From Chloroflexota bacterium (GTDB taxonomy: Bacteria > Chloroflexota > Dehalococcoidia > FW602-bin16), in assembly GCA_004297765.1 (NCBI GenBank), contig SCTZ01000132.1, positions 1-49,537 of the forward strand: DNA of 49,537 nucleotides. Reading direction: 5' to 3'. This document shows, piece by piece, positions 22,799-31,739 of this stretch. The notes under the pieces are model-generated. The model ran no database searches and was not told where the DNA came from. It saw only the letters and a program-made list of their open reading frames with translations. The translations under genes were made by a program, and so were the position numbers. Each line of letters starts with the position of its first letter. Position 1 is the stretch's first letter.

Positions 22799-25174
22799 AT
22801 GTCGAGACGCTGGATGAAATGCGGGCTTTACCCAACCATTTGGGTGATGTCGCTGACCATCATAGTCTTGTCGTCGACCGCTCCAAGAGCCTCCGCCGGA
22901 CCGTCCGCGAGAATCGTTTCTACGGGCATCACTTCCCCACTCGATGGAGATACCATCACCGCCTCGCCGCTAACCATTCAGTTCGCGGGCAGTAACGTCA
23001 GCGCGGTCCAGTTCTGGGTCTTCTACGACAACAGCTGGCATGACCTGGGCACGGACATCAACGGAGCCGACGGCTGGAGCATCAACTGGAACTGGAGCGG
23101 CGTCAGCAGCCAACTGGTGAAGCTGACGACCGTCATGCGCGATACCAATAACAACATTAGCGTGGACTCCGGCGGTGGTGCACTGGTCCTGCTTCAAGCG
23201 TCTGGACGTTTGGCCACTCCTACCACTGGAGCAACCATCACGAATTGTCCTCTTAGCCTGGAGGCCGCGGCCAACGGAATCACCGAGGTGCAGTTCTGGG
23301 CCTTCTATGATCTGGGCTGGCAGGAGTTAGGAACGGATAGTGATGGGGCCGACGGCTGGAGTGTGGTGTGGAACTGCAGTGGTATCGTCAACCAGCAGAT
23401 GAAGCTGACCACCGTGATGTGGGACAGCAGCAACAACCCGATCGTCGATCCGGGGGGTGGGGCCCTGGTTACTCTTAGTGTGCAGGCGGCGAGTACCATC
23501 CCGACCCCTACACTGACCCCTGTGCTACCGATGGCTACTCCCGTGCCGCCAACACCCACGTCTGTACCGGCGACCGCTACGCCCGTAGTGCCAATTGTCA
23601 CGCCCGTGCTGCCGACAGCGACGCCGACCCGGACGCCGACGGTTCTACCTGTGGTCATGTCGACTCCCTCGTCCCCACCGTCCGCGGCAACGCCGGTGCC
23701 GGCGGTTCAAACCCAGACTCCCACGTCGCAGGCGGCAAGTCTGTTTGGGATGCGGTCGGATGCGGTCTATTCGCCGACGGGCAGTGTACCGTTTGGGGCC
23801 CAGGCTACCGCTCCGGACGGCTCGCGTTATGTGACAGAAGCATCTCCGCAGAACGGTGGACTGATCGGTATTTACCAGAAGGCGACGGGGGTATTGGAGC
23901 GGGTGGTTGCGACAGGCCTGCCCGGGGATAAGTTAGAGGGGCTGGCCTGGTCTCCGGATAGCAAGACCATCGCAGCAATGTACCATTACTGGGGTAATGG
24001 CACTATCGCCCTCATCGACGCCGCGACCGGCGCGAAGCTGCGCTATATTCCCATCAATTACGGCTATAACTATATGGTCTTCTCGGCGGATGGAACCCAG
24101 ATCGTAACCACGCCTCTGCTGACGGGGACGGGCAACTGGATCCAGTATTTTCCGGTTCAGTATCCGTCTCCGATCATCGCGGCCCCACCGAGTGGACCGG
24201 ACTCGCGTCTGCAGAAAGGTGTGAACTATATGGGGGACCGCTCAGGGGTGCTTAGCTTTGGATCGTCCGACAAGGCCCTGGCCAAGCTCGCCAGCGCGGG
24301 GAACAAATGGATTACTCTGGTGATAGCGGGTTATCAAGACAACGGCTGTTCCACCAGCATTCTCTTCGATGCTCCCCGTACACCGACGGACGAGGATATC
24401 ACGCACGCGGTATCTAAAGCACACAGCCTGGGGATGCGGGTAATGCTCAAGCCGCACGTCCAAATGTTGAACCCGAACGGACTCAACAGTGGAGACATCG
24501 GCTCGCATTGTGGCTGGAGCGCCACGGACCTGCAGAATTGGCTCACATCATACGAAAAAGCTATTCTCCACTACGCCGACCTGGCGAGGACGTTGGGGAT
24601 CGAACAGTTTGTAGTGGGAACGGAACTGCGGGGAATGAAGTATCAGGACGCGCAATGGCGAAACCTGATCGCTCAAATCCGACAAAGATACGCGGGCAAG
24701 CTGACCTATGCGACAGGGTTTACCAGCGAGCCGCTAGATATCCGATGGTGGGACGCGCTGGACTACATCGGGATCGACGCTTACTATTCCCTCACGGACA
24801 AGAGCAATCCGAATCCTAGCACGGATCAGTTGGTGGCCGCGTGGTCCGCGAAAGGGTATCTAGCGATGTTCCAGGGCCTGGCACAGAAATGGAACAAGCA
24901 GATCCTGTTCACGGAGATCGGGTACCGAAGCGTGGATGGGGCGACTATCGATCCGAGTGCGTGGCAGGGGTCTCCGCCGATCAATCTGACGGCCCAGGCC
25001 AACGCCTATCAAGCCATCTTCAACGTGTTTCCGAATCAGCCTTGGTTTGCGGGGATGCATTGGTGGCAGTGGATCCCGGCCAACGGCGCGGGAGGCTCGA
25101 CAAATGGTGGGTTCACACCGCAGAACAAGCCCGCTGAAAGCGTGTTGAGCCAGGGATTCAACGCGCTACCGTGA
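22799..25174 (+). CDS. Secreted GH113-like glycosidase with Ig-like and propeller-like modules
   Basis: A 791-residue secreted protein. Signal peptide about 1-33 ending PRASA. Two related Ig-like domains follow (about 38-130 and 138-232), sharing VQFWVFYDNSWHDLGTD / VQFWAFYDLGWQELGTD and GADGWS. A Pro/Thr linker spans about 236-315. A partial WD-like region (about 330-460) has LEGLAWSPDSKTIAAMY. The TIM barrel starts near 475 (LQKGVNYMG) and carries MRVMLKPHVQ, Glu609 in VVGTELRGM and Glu706 in ILFTEIGYRS, the expected acid/base and nucleophile positions of GH113 mannanase-like enzymes. GGGAGGG precedes the ATG. It lies next to a polysaccharide operon and may trim that polymer; the substrate is an inference. 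Confidence 0.75.
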   Translation: MSRRWMKCGLYPTIWVMSLTIIVLSSTAPRASAGPSARIVSTGITSPLDGDTITASPLTIQFAGSNVSAVQFWVFYDNSWHDLGTDINGADGWSINWNWSGVSSQLVKLTTVMRDTNNNISVDSGGGALVLLQASGRLATPTTGATITNCPLSLEAAANGITEVQFWAFYDLGWQELGTDSDGADGWSVVWNCSGIVNQQMKLTTVMWDSSNNPIVDPGGGALVTLSVQAASTIPTPTLTPVLPMATPVPPTPTSVPATATPVVPIVTPVLPTATPTRTPTVLPVVMSTPSSPPSAATPVPAVQTQTPTSQAASLFGMRSDAVYSPTGSVPFGAQATAPDGSRYVTEASPQNGGLIGIYQKATGVLERVVATGLPGDKLEGLAWSPDSKTIAAMYHYWGNGTIALIDAATGAKLRYIPINYGYNYMVFSADGTQIVTTPLLTGTGNWIQYFPVQYPSPIIAAPPSGPDSRLQKGVNYMGDRSGVLSFGSSDKALAKLASAGNKWITLVIAGYQDNGCSTSILFDAPRTPTDEDITHAVSKAHSLGMRVMLKPHVQMLNPNGLNSGDIGSHCGWSATDLQNWLTSYEKAILHYADLARTLGIEQFVVGTELRGMKYQDAQWRNLIAQIRQRYAGKLTYATGFTSEPLDIRWWDALDYIGIDAYYSLTDKSNPNPSTDQLVAAWSAKGYLAMFQGLAQKWNKQILFTEIGYRSVDGATIDPSAWQGSPPINLTAQANAYQAIFNVFPNQPWFAGMHWWQWIPANGAGGSTNGGFTPQNKPAESVLSQGFNALP

Positions 25175-25188
25175 AAGTGCCGCCACTG

Positions 25189-26466
25189 TCACTCCTTGAG
25201 AAGACGTCTCGACCCGCGGCGCAGACCGGCTAGCATTGGAGTCCAAACGACGAGTGCTGCGGTGAGTTGACCGATGATGAAGGCTGCGCCGAATCCGGTG
25301 AGACCGAGTGCTCGCGTGAGCGGCCACGTCAGACCGAGGGAGAGACAACCCGCGATTGCGCCTGGTAGAATGACAGAGCGCAGGCTACCGCGAATGCGCA
25401 TGAAGCTGACGTAGAAGGAGTTGGCCGTGTAGGCGAGCGCGCCCAAGGAGAGCAGGATCAGCAATCCGTATCCCTGTTGATAACCAGGCCCGAACCAGGG
25501 CAGGATCAGCCGCCCGAGCATCGCGAGGACGATGACTCCGGTGAGCACCAGCAGACCAGCATAGCGCAAGCCTTGGAGCAAAAGGACAGGTAGTGCCGCT
25601 TCATCCACAGCTGCGTGGGCAACCATAGCGTTGGACACATTGATCGCGATCAGCATCAGCATGTAGACCATCATCCAGCTCGTGTAGAAATACGCGGTGT
25701 TCTCTGCTCCTAGCATCTCGAGGACCAGGATGGGGTAGAGGAGACCGGGCAGATTCAGCAGTATGGATCCGGCGTGGTTAGCCAGAGCATAGCGGGCGAA
25801 TGCCGTGGGTTTGGGAACCTGGGCTGGCTTGCTCGATGTGCTCGGTTGAGCGAGCGACTTTTCCAGGGCAATCCATGCAACGAACACTGTCAGCGCCGCC
25901 GTGAGGAGCCATGGACCCGCCACGTTCTGCCAACCCGAGACCGGAATGACGAACGCGGCCACCACGAGCAGCGCTAGCTTTCCCAGACCGAAGAGCCCAT
26001 TCTTGAGCAGCACCCATCCTGCCCGTCCGAGACCAACCATGATACTGTCTTGCAGGGTGAACACTCCCCACACTGCTGAGCTGATAATGAGGACTACACC
26101 GACGTCAACCAGGTTGCTGGCCCAGATCGGGGCGCCTACGATGAAGACCGTTCCGCCCAGCGCGGCCAGTAGCGCTGTTGCGAGCGAGGTGCCGCGCATC
26201 ATGGCCGTCTGGCGATGTCCGGCCGTTGGCATGAAGCGCACGTTGGCGACGTTGATCCCGCAAAGGGTGATGTTGGCGATCATTGTCATGGCGCTGATCG
26301 TACCTGCCCCAAGTCCCACCTCCGCAGGACTGAATAGACGTGCGGCTGCTGCCCAGTAGATGAAGCCGAGGGCTGAGCTAATGAAGCTGCCCAGGACCAG
26401 GACAGTGCTTGAGCGCACGAATGGTGGAGATACTTTGGCTAGCTTGATAAGCATGTCACCCAACAC
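25189..26466 (-). CDS. Wzx/MATE-type polysaccharide flippase
   Basis: A 425-residue protein with about 12-14 membrane spans and a Wzx-like N-terminus (STVLVLGSFISSALGFIYWAAAARLFSPAEVGLGAGTISAM). The F/L-S-P-x-E-x-G motif at the first loop is typical of exporters that flip undecaprenyl-linked sugar units across the inner membrane. It is the last gene of the minus-strand polysaccharide operon, 6 bases after the nucleotidyltransferase stop. A GTG at 26466 and an ATG at 26454 are both possible starts. It ends 14 bases from the convergent glycosidase gene. Confidence 0.85.
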   Translation of the reverse strand: MLGDMLIKLAKVSPPFVRSSTVLVLGSFISSALGFIYWAAAARLFSPAEVGLGAGTISAMTMIANITLCGINVANVRFMPTAGHRQTAMMRGTSLATALLAALGGTVFIVGAPIWASNLVDVGVVLIISSAVWGVFTLQDSIMVGLGRAGWVLLKNGLFGLGKLALLVVAAFVIPVSGWQNVAGPWLLTAALTVFVAWIALEKSLAQPSTSSKPAQVPKPTAFARYALANHAGSILLNLPGLLYPILVLEMLGAENTAYFYTSWMMVYMLMLIAINVSNAMVAHAAVDEAALPVLLLQGLRYAGLLVLTGVIVLAMLGRLILPWFGPGYQQGYGLLILLSLGALAYTANSFYVSFMRIRGSLRSVILPGAIAGCLSLGLTWPLTRALGLTGFGAAFIIGQLTAALVVWTPMLAGLRRGSRRLLKE

Positions 26467-26472
26467 GACCCC

Positions 26473-27468
26473 TTACCGCGGCAGAGGTTGCAGGACCCGC
26501 CCGAAATCGCTGATCAGAGCGGCTAGCTCTCGGGCTGTGGTGGGCTTCTCGCCGCTCAGGATTGCGAGAGCGCGTCCCCATACCACAAAAGCAGGATCCC
26601 GTCGCAGCACAGGTGCACACTGGCGAGGATGCCGGATGTGCTGCGCGATGTATAATCCACGATGCTCAGGGTGTCCGATGCGCCTGCTCAGAAGCTCCAG
26701 TCCGCCCGGGACCGTTACGCTCTGTCCGAGGTAGCGTGAGGTGAGCGAGGCGATCCCTTCGATCAGCCATCTTTCGTGCTCCCGCGAGGTGAATTGGTCG
26801 GGTGGAGGCTCTTCGCCCAGCTTCACCCGTGTTGCCCAGTGAAAGCGCTCGAATAACGCCGCCGAGCCGAGCACCACACCGCTAACTTCGGTGATATCGC
26901 CCCTGGCCCGATAGGACGGCACGTAGCGATCGGCGAAGATGAGGTCAGCTTCCCCCAGCGCGAGATATGCTTTGACCGCCGCGTACCACCCTGGTATCAA
27001 TTCGGCCCTTGCACGGAGACAGTCGACGGCGCGGTTCAGCAGTAGCCGCAACCCTTCCCATTTGGGAATGTCCTGGGCCTGCGCTACGCGGACACGGTCG
27101 AACACGTCCGGTTGCCCCCATACCACCCAGGCAGTCTTCTTCGCTTCGTAGAACTCCAGGGTGCGATAACGCCTGAGACTGTAGAGGGGGAAGCATCCCA
27201 GCCCCATGGCATCATGAAACCCATTCGCAGCGCGCTCGAACCTGTGCCTGGTCCAGGGATCGGGCCAGCGCACGACGGCCGCGAGGTCTATGTCTCCCAC
27301 GAGCTTCTCGCCGGACCAGGTTTCCTCGCCGCGTGCAGCCGACCCTACCACGGCCAGGGTCAACAACCCTCTGGTTCCCGCTCGTTCGAGAATCCGGGGA
27401 ACCGCGGATTCAAGCAGCGCACGTACCCTATTGCTCGGGGCGCGTGGTGTTAGAGCGTTTTCTCTCAA
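26473..27468 (-). CDS. Minimal nucleotidyltransferase-domain protein
   Basis: A 331-residue soluble protein. Residues about 30-65 contain the polymerase-beta-type nucleotidyltransferase signature VVGSAARGEETWSGEKLVGD followed by IDLAA, giving the G-S and D-x-D metal-binding residues. The rest is helical and unassigned, rich in Arg and Trp (HHP-like substrate-binding folds are common here). The start is TTG at 27468, overlapping the phosphoesterase stop as TTGA, with GGAAG six bases upstream. The overlap implies translational coupling. Its substrate could be a sugar, lipid or protein; the polysaccharide operon favours the first, but this is not shown by sequence. Confidence 0.7.
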   Translation of the reverse strand: MRENALTPRAPSNRVRALLESAVPRILERAGTRGLLTLAVVGSAARGEETWSGEKLVGDIDLAAVVRWPDPWTRHRFERAANGFHDAMGLGCFPLYSLRRYRTLEFYEAKKTAWVVWGQPDVFDRVRVAQAQDIPKWEGLRLLLNRAVDCLRARAELIPGWYAAVKAYLALGEADLIFADRYVPSYRARGDITEVSGVVLGSAALFERFHWATRVKLGEEPPPDQFTSREHERWLIEGIASLTSRYLGQSVTVPGGLELLSRRIGHPEHRGLYIAQHIRHPRQCAPVLRRDPAFVVWGRALAILSGEKPTTARELAALISDFGRVLQPLPR

Positions 27469-28613
27469 GCGTCGGCTTCCAGTATGGCCGTGATCACACT
27501 GAATAGGTCTACGGCCGGCATGGGGTTGGGAATCTCCGCAAGATAGCGCGAGCCACGGTACGCGAAGATGCCGTAGGACGACGGGAACTCGGGAAGATAG
27601 CCGTGCATCGCCCGTAAGGGAAAGGGTTGGTGTCGATTGAAGGCTGGCGTAATGAAGCTGGGTTGAAAGACAGCGCCTTCCTCCGCCACCAGAATCTCCT
27701 GTCCATAGCGGTCGTCCTCGAAGTCGATTCCGAGCTCCTCCTTTTCGGCCACTGTGAGGAAGCGTGCGGGGGCCCTGCCGAGGCGTGCCATGATGGTCTC
27801 GCGCACCTCGGACCCCGAGAACCAGAACCGCGCGAGCGTACTATCGACGAAGACAAGGAACTGCTTGCCTAGCCCAACATCGCGTAGCGCGTGCAGCAAA
27901 TCGTACTTCGTGTCCACGTCTGTCATGCCGTGATCCGAGAAGAGCAGCATCTCCCATTCCGCAGACTCCCGCAGTGCCCAGGCCTGCTCGAAGAAGTGCG
28001 CGATGCGATCGAGCTCCGGCTTAAGCCGAGATGCGCTGGCCCCAACGTGGTGCCCCTTGTGGTCCAGGGCGATATCGTAATAGAACATAATGTCGACGTG
28101 GGGGAGCCTGGACCGCAGATATTCTAACTCGGACGATGCCGAGCGTCCGGGTTTGAGATATCTAGTCTCGAACCGGAGCCCTTTTTGCTTGAAGACCTGA
28201 TCGAGTGTGGGCACCGGAAGCTCGATAGGGGGGAAACGACGGTAGTCGATCGGGGCGTGCTTGAAGAAGTGCCCAAGCTCCAACGGCAGGCGGAGTTGAT
28301 GGACGGCAGGCGAGCCTAGCCGCATCGCACAATGGAATAGGACCAATCGAACTATGTTCGCGGGTGCTAGCGTTAGCCGGGAAGAAGTCAGCGCTCGTTC
28401 GAGCCGAGTTTGCGGCCTGGGCGAGCGGTAGTACTCGGTCCATACGCCTGTCTCCCTGGGGTACTTGCCGCTGAGGAGGCTTGGCACTATCCCGGAGCTA
28501 TAGCCCAGCAGGGTCCTCAGCGGCCGGCATGTGGTCCAGAAATCCATCATGAAATCGGTTTGCTGGCAATAGCGCCAGGCAAAAGCATCGCAAAAATACA
28601 GGAGTAGTTTCAT
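27465..28613 (-). CDS. Alkaline-phosphatase-superfamily phosphoesterase
   Basis: A 382-residue protein of the type I phosphodiesterase / nucleotide pyrophosphatase class. The N-terminal strand has the metal Asp (LLLYFCDAFAW). The nucleophile region is GYSSGIVPSLLSGKYPRETG (Ser in place of the usual Thr). Later motifs include MFYYDIALDHKGHHVG and LLFSDHGMTDVDTKYD (Asp-His metal pair), and a His within AMHGYLPEFPSSYG. These residues support an active two-metal enzyme. It has no signal peptide, so it is probably cytoplasmic. It overlaps the nucleotidyltransferase by 4 bases and lies 8 bases after the DUF1616 gene. A polyprenyl-sugar or phosphoglycan substrate is plausible. Confidence 0.78.
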   Translation of the reverse strand: MKLLLYFCDAFAWRYCQQTDFMMDFWTTCRPLRTLLGYSSGIVPSLLSGKYPRETGVWTEYYRSPRPQTRLERALTSSRLTLAPANIVRLVLFHCAMRLGSPAVHQLRLPLELGHFFKHAPIDYRRFPPIELPVPTLDQVFKQKGLRFETRYLKPGRSASSELEYLRSRLPHVDIMFYYDIALDHKGHHVGASASRLKPELDRIAHFFEQAWALRESAEWEMLLFSDHGMTDVDTKYDLLHALRDVGLGKQFLVFVDSTLARFWFSGSEVRETIMARLGRAPARFLTVAEKEELGIDFEDDRYGQEILVAEEGAVFQPSFITPAFNRHQPFPLRAMHGYLPEFPSSYGIFAYRGSRYLAEIPNPMPAVDLFSVITAILEADA

Positions 28614-28621
28614 CTTTAACG

Positions 28622-29398
28622 CTACTCCGCCGATTTATTACTGCGCCAAATCACGACCTGGCGGTATTCCGTTTCCGGCTGGTCCAAACGCAGCAAGCTT
28701 GCTACAAGTCGGCCGTCGTCTGTCATAGGTCTGGGCACCGCTACCACTATCTCCCATCTCTCGCCTGACGCCAGGCTGATCGATGTCCATTGTCTCAACG
28801 TCTGACCATCTTGCTTCAGGTCGATCTGGTATGTCATCTCCACGGATTCCAAGTTGTATATGCCTAGCTGGACCGCGTCCGGACCAGCCGCGTCTGCCGG
28901 CACCATCCAGAGTTGAGTAAAGCCGGGACCGAGAGGCCGCGTGGCGCCATTGGAGGCTACGGCAATGGCTGTAGCCGCGATCAGCCCCGCCACGACAAAC
29001 AGTAATCCCTGCCACGTTCCAATCGGACTATGAAGCGAGAGGTTCGGCCCGATCCCGGTTCGCCAACGACGCATTATCCCGATCACACTGCCGATTAATC
29101 CAATGCTGCCCAAATATGCTACCCATGCTCCCTGTTCCAGTCCCCCCAGCGTCCAGTTCAGGGCGATCCCGCCCAGCGCGGCAACTGCGGCGCTCGTTCC
29201 AAGACTGAAGAGGAGCATCTCCCAAGCAGTCAATCCGGCGGGCAGCACCGCCGCGATCACGCCATAGCCCGGCAGCACCAGGACGAGCGCCAGACCTACG
29301 ATCAGCCTGATTAGCGGATCGATCGTGTCCTGGAGCAGGACCCTCATCGACACGGCCGTCAGGGCGAATACAAGGATGAGATCAGCGGACCTGCGCAT
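28622..29398 (-). CDS. DUF1616 membrane protein
   Basis: A 258-residue protein with five hydrophobic segments in the first 150 residues (including LIVGLALVLVLPGYGVIAAV, the usual DUF1616 signature LVLxLPGY) and a C-terminal extracytoplasmic beta domain of about 95 residues ending VVIWRSNKSAE. DUF1616 proteins are found with glycosyltransferases of surface glycans in Archaea and Chloroflexi; the function is unknown. Its ATG overlaps the end of the 759-residue upstream gene by 17 bases. Confidence 0.8.
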   Translation of the reverse strand: MRRSADLILVFALTAVSMRVLLQDTIDPLIRLIVGLALVLVLPGYGVIAAVLPAGLTAWEMLLFSLGTSAAVAALGGIALNWTLGGLEQGAWVAYLGSIGLIGSVIGIMRRWRTGIGPNLSLHSPIGTWQGLLFVVAGLIAATAIAVASNGATRPLGPGFTQLWMVPADAAGPDAVQLGIYNLESVEMTYQIDLKQDGQTLRQWTSISLASGERWEIVVAVPRPMTDDGRLVASLLRLDQPETEYRQVVIWRSNKSAE

Positions 29399-31661
29399 GC
29401 AAGAACCTCACCAGGTCGTAAACGATGATGTTACCGCTGTCAAAGACTCTATTCACGTCTCGGAGGTCATCGAACTTCCTCAGCGCCGCTGAATCGATAG
29501 GCCGCGTGTGCTTGAACGCCTCGGGCTCGCTGGGACCGACATAGAAACCCAGCTTCGGCAGTGCCGTGCTCAGCCGTTGATCCACGACGAGGTATTCCAG
29601 ACGCGCACGCTGAAGATCCTCTAGCTGCTCGGGCCGTACTTCCGGCGTGAGCAGAATAGGTGCTCCATCTCCAGCTATCTGGTTGCCGATCTCCGTGATC
29701 GGACGCTGGTGTCCGTAGGTTGCCATGAGCAGACGACTGACTCGATCCCCGAGCATTCGCCGACCTGGGCCCAGGGTGGACAGGGACCATCGTGCTGCGG
29801 CTATACCCTCAGACTCGATCGAGCGTGGGTCCGCCCCTACCAGGTACGGCCCCGGCATGCGCATCCAGGCAGGTCGGCCCACTATTATTCCGCCCACCAG
29901 GATGATCGATGCTAAGGCAGAGATCGTCAGTGCCCGCACGACCCGCTGGCGGGATGGCTGCGCGAGCTCTTCCATGACCACAGCCAGCGCGAACGCAATC
30001 GAGACGAATAGGAATTCCCAGGCTCGGCCGGATATCTGTGCGCCCTGGTCTGTCAGACGGAAAGCCAGAGTCATCGGGTATAGCGATACTCCCAGACCGA
30101 GGGCAAGGACAACGGGGTTATGCTGGTAGCGCTTCCACAGACGGATAAGGGCCCAGACCAGGGCCAGCAAGATCAATCCGACGGATGAAAAGGCGATCCA
30201 TTGTTCCCACGGCGGCGCCGAATCCCCACCGTAGGAGAGAAAGAGTACCCGTCCGGGCTGTTGTCCCAGCAAGAATCGTGCGAGCTCTCGTATACCACCC
30301 ACAATGTTCCCGGATAGGTACTTGGACGTTGGACCGGCGACGAAGTACAGCCAGGCGAAGCTACCGATGAGGGCCAGTAGGGCCGTGGTGCCGACAGTCA
30401 GTTGGCTTCGGCTCTCAGCTCGACTGGTCAAGGACGTGATCCGAGAGCGCACTGAGCGAAAAGCTTGGCTATTGGATATCTCACCGCCGTACCATCGAAT
30501 GCAATCACTCAGCGCACCTCGGAAATGCAGGGAATAGGTCTTAAGAAACGCTACCGTAGTCCAAAGTACGAGGAATCCTGCCAGCGCATATGTGGTCACG
30601 TGGTGCGTGATAACCAGGCCGCCGATGCCAAGCAGGGATAGTGCTGCGAGACCGATGCGCTCACTGGCCGCTGCCTGCGTGCGCCGTACTTCCGCATAGA
30701 GAATCATTGCGGCCAGAGGGAGAGCCAGGGACTCGTAGCCAAACTGGGCGTCAAAAAATACGTAATTGGGGTTCGCGACGTAGAGCAGCGACGCGATCCC
30801 GGCTATGCGTGGCGAGTTGCTGATGTGCTGGTACAGGCCATAGAGCGCGAGGACCAGCACCGCGCGCGCGCCTGCCAGAACCAGGATACCCGCTGTGAAA
30901 ACCGTCAGCCCGGTTGTAGCGCTGACCGCCGCGGTGACGCTCTCGAGTCCAGGGAATAGAGGACTGATCGGTAGCAAGAAGTTGTTGCTGAATAGACGCC
31001 CGGTCGCAAGGATGTCGTTGGCGGTTGCCCAATGGATGAACTCGTCGTGGAAGGAGAACCGCAGCGGGCTGTAGAGTACTTTGACGAGATAAAGACTCAG
31101 ACCTACCACGAGAACGAGCCCAATGCGCTCGTACTGCGTCGGTCTGGACGAGACCATGCGCAGTACGATCGGGGCATACATGACCAGTATGCCCACCCAG
31201 AACAGAGGCGCAGCCCAGGTCACGCTGTCGCGTGCGCCGGTGTCCGCGAGTGCCACTAGAAGCAAGCCGAGCGAGGCTAGCACGCTAAGCCCTGGCAGCC
31301 ATCCCAACCCGCGCGAGTTCTGTTGCTCAGACTTAGCGCAGGGCAGTGGCGAAGCCTGGATCTCGTCAGTCGAGGTCGTTGGGATCATGGCGGCTTCGTC
31401 TACCTGTGGAACATGCTGCTCTTCGTACTGTCCGAGGTCTGACCGGTGAACCTGGTGGTCGTTGACCTCGGGAAGCGTTGGACCGGTGTTGGGTTGCTCA
31501 GGGAGCGAGACGGCGGCCTCGATGCGTGCCGCGGCGGCGGCCAGTTGCTCTGCGAAGTGGGCTAACCCCTGCCGAAGCCGGGCATTCTCTTCACGCAACT
31601 GCCTGTTCTCTTCGCGGAGGAGAATCAGCTCTTCCCTCTTCTTGTTGTTGAGCAACTTCAT
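29382..31661 (-). CDS. GT-C-like membrane protein with N-terminal coiled coil
   Basis: A 759-residue protein. Residues 1-52 are a strong coiled coil (REELILLREENRQLREENAR), followed by an acidic linker to about 120. About 12 membrane spans follow (about 125-590), with the loop LRFSFHDEFIHWATANDILA, where the Asp-Glu pair is in the position of GT-C catalytic acids. A final soluble domain contains LVVDQRLSTALP and the tail DLVRFLHAQVR. The cytoplasmic coiled coil on a glycosyltransferase-like membrane protein is unusual and may serve oligomerisation or docking. It lies 78 bases after the preceding gene in the operon. Confidence 0.65.
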   Translation of the reverse strand: MKLLNNKKREELILLREENRQLREENARLRQGLAHFAEQLAAAAARIEAAVSLPEQPNTGPTLPEVNDHQVHRSDLGQYEEQHVPQVDEAAMIPTTSTDEIQASPLPCAKSEQQNSRGLGWLPGLSVLASLGLLLVALADTGARDSVTWAAPLFWVGILVMYAPIVLRMVSSRPTQYERIGLVLVVGLSLYLVKVLYSPLRFSFHDEFIHWATANDILATGRLFSNNFLLPISPLFPGLESVTAAVSATTGLTVFTAGILVLAGARAVLVLALYGLYQHISNSPRIAGIASLLYVANPNYVFFDAQFGYESLALPLAAMILYAEVRRTQAAASERIGLAALSLLGIGGLVITHHVTTYALAGFLVLWTTVAFLKTYSLHFRGALSDCIRWYGGEISNSQAFRSVRSRITSLTSRAESRSQLTVGTTALLALIGSFAWLYFVAGPTSKYLSGNIVGGIRELARFLLGQQPGRVLFLSYGGDSAPPWEQWIAFSSVGLILLALVWALIRLWKRYQHNPVVLALGLGVSLYPMTLAFRLTDQGAQISGRAWEFLFVSIAFALAVVMEELAQPSRQRVVRALTISALASIILVGGIIVGRPAWMRMPGPYLVGADPRSIESEGIAAARWSLSTLGPGRRMLGDRVSRLLMATYGHQRPITEIGNQIAGDGAPILLTPEVRPEQLEDLQRARLEYLVVDQRLSTALPKLGFYVGPSEPEAFKHTRPIDSAALRKFDDLRDVNRVFDSGNIIVYDLVRFLHAQVR

Positions 31662-31739
31662 GTCAACCCCGATGTCGAAGGATCGCTCCAGGCGGAGGGT
31701 GAGAAGGAACTGTCGAATGCACCATAGTGACGCCCGGCG

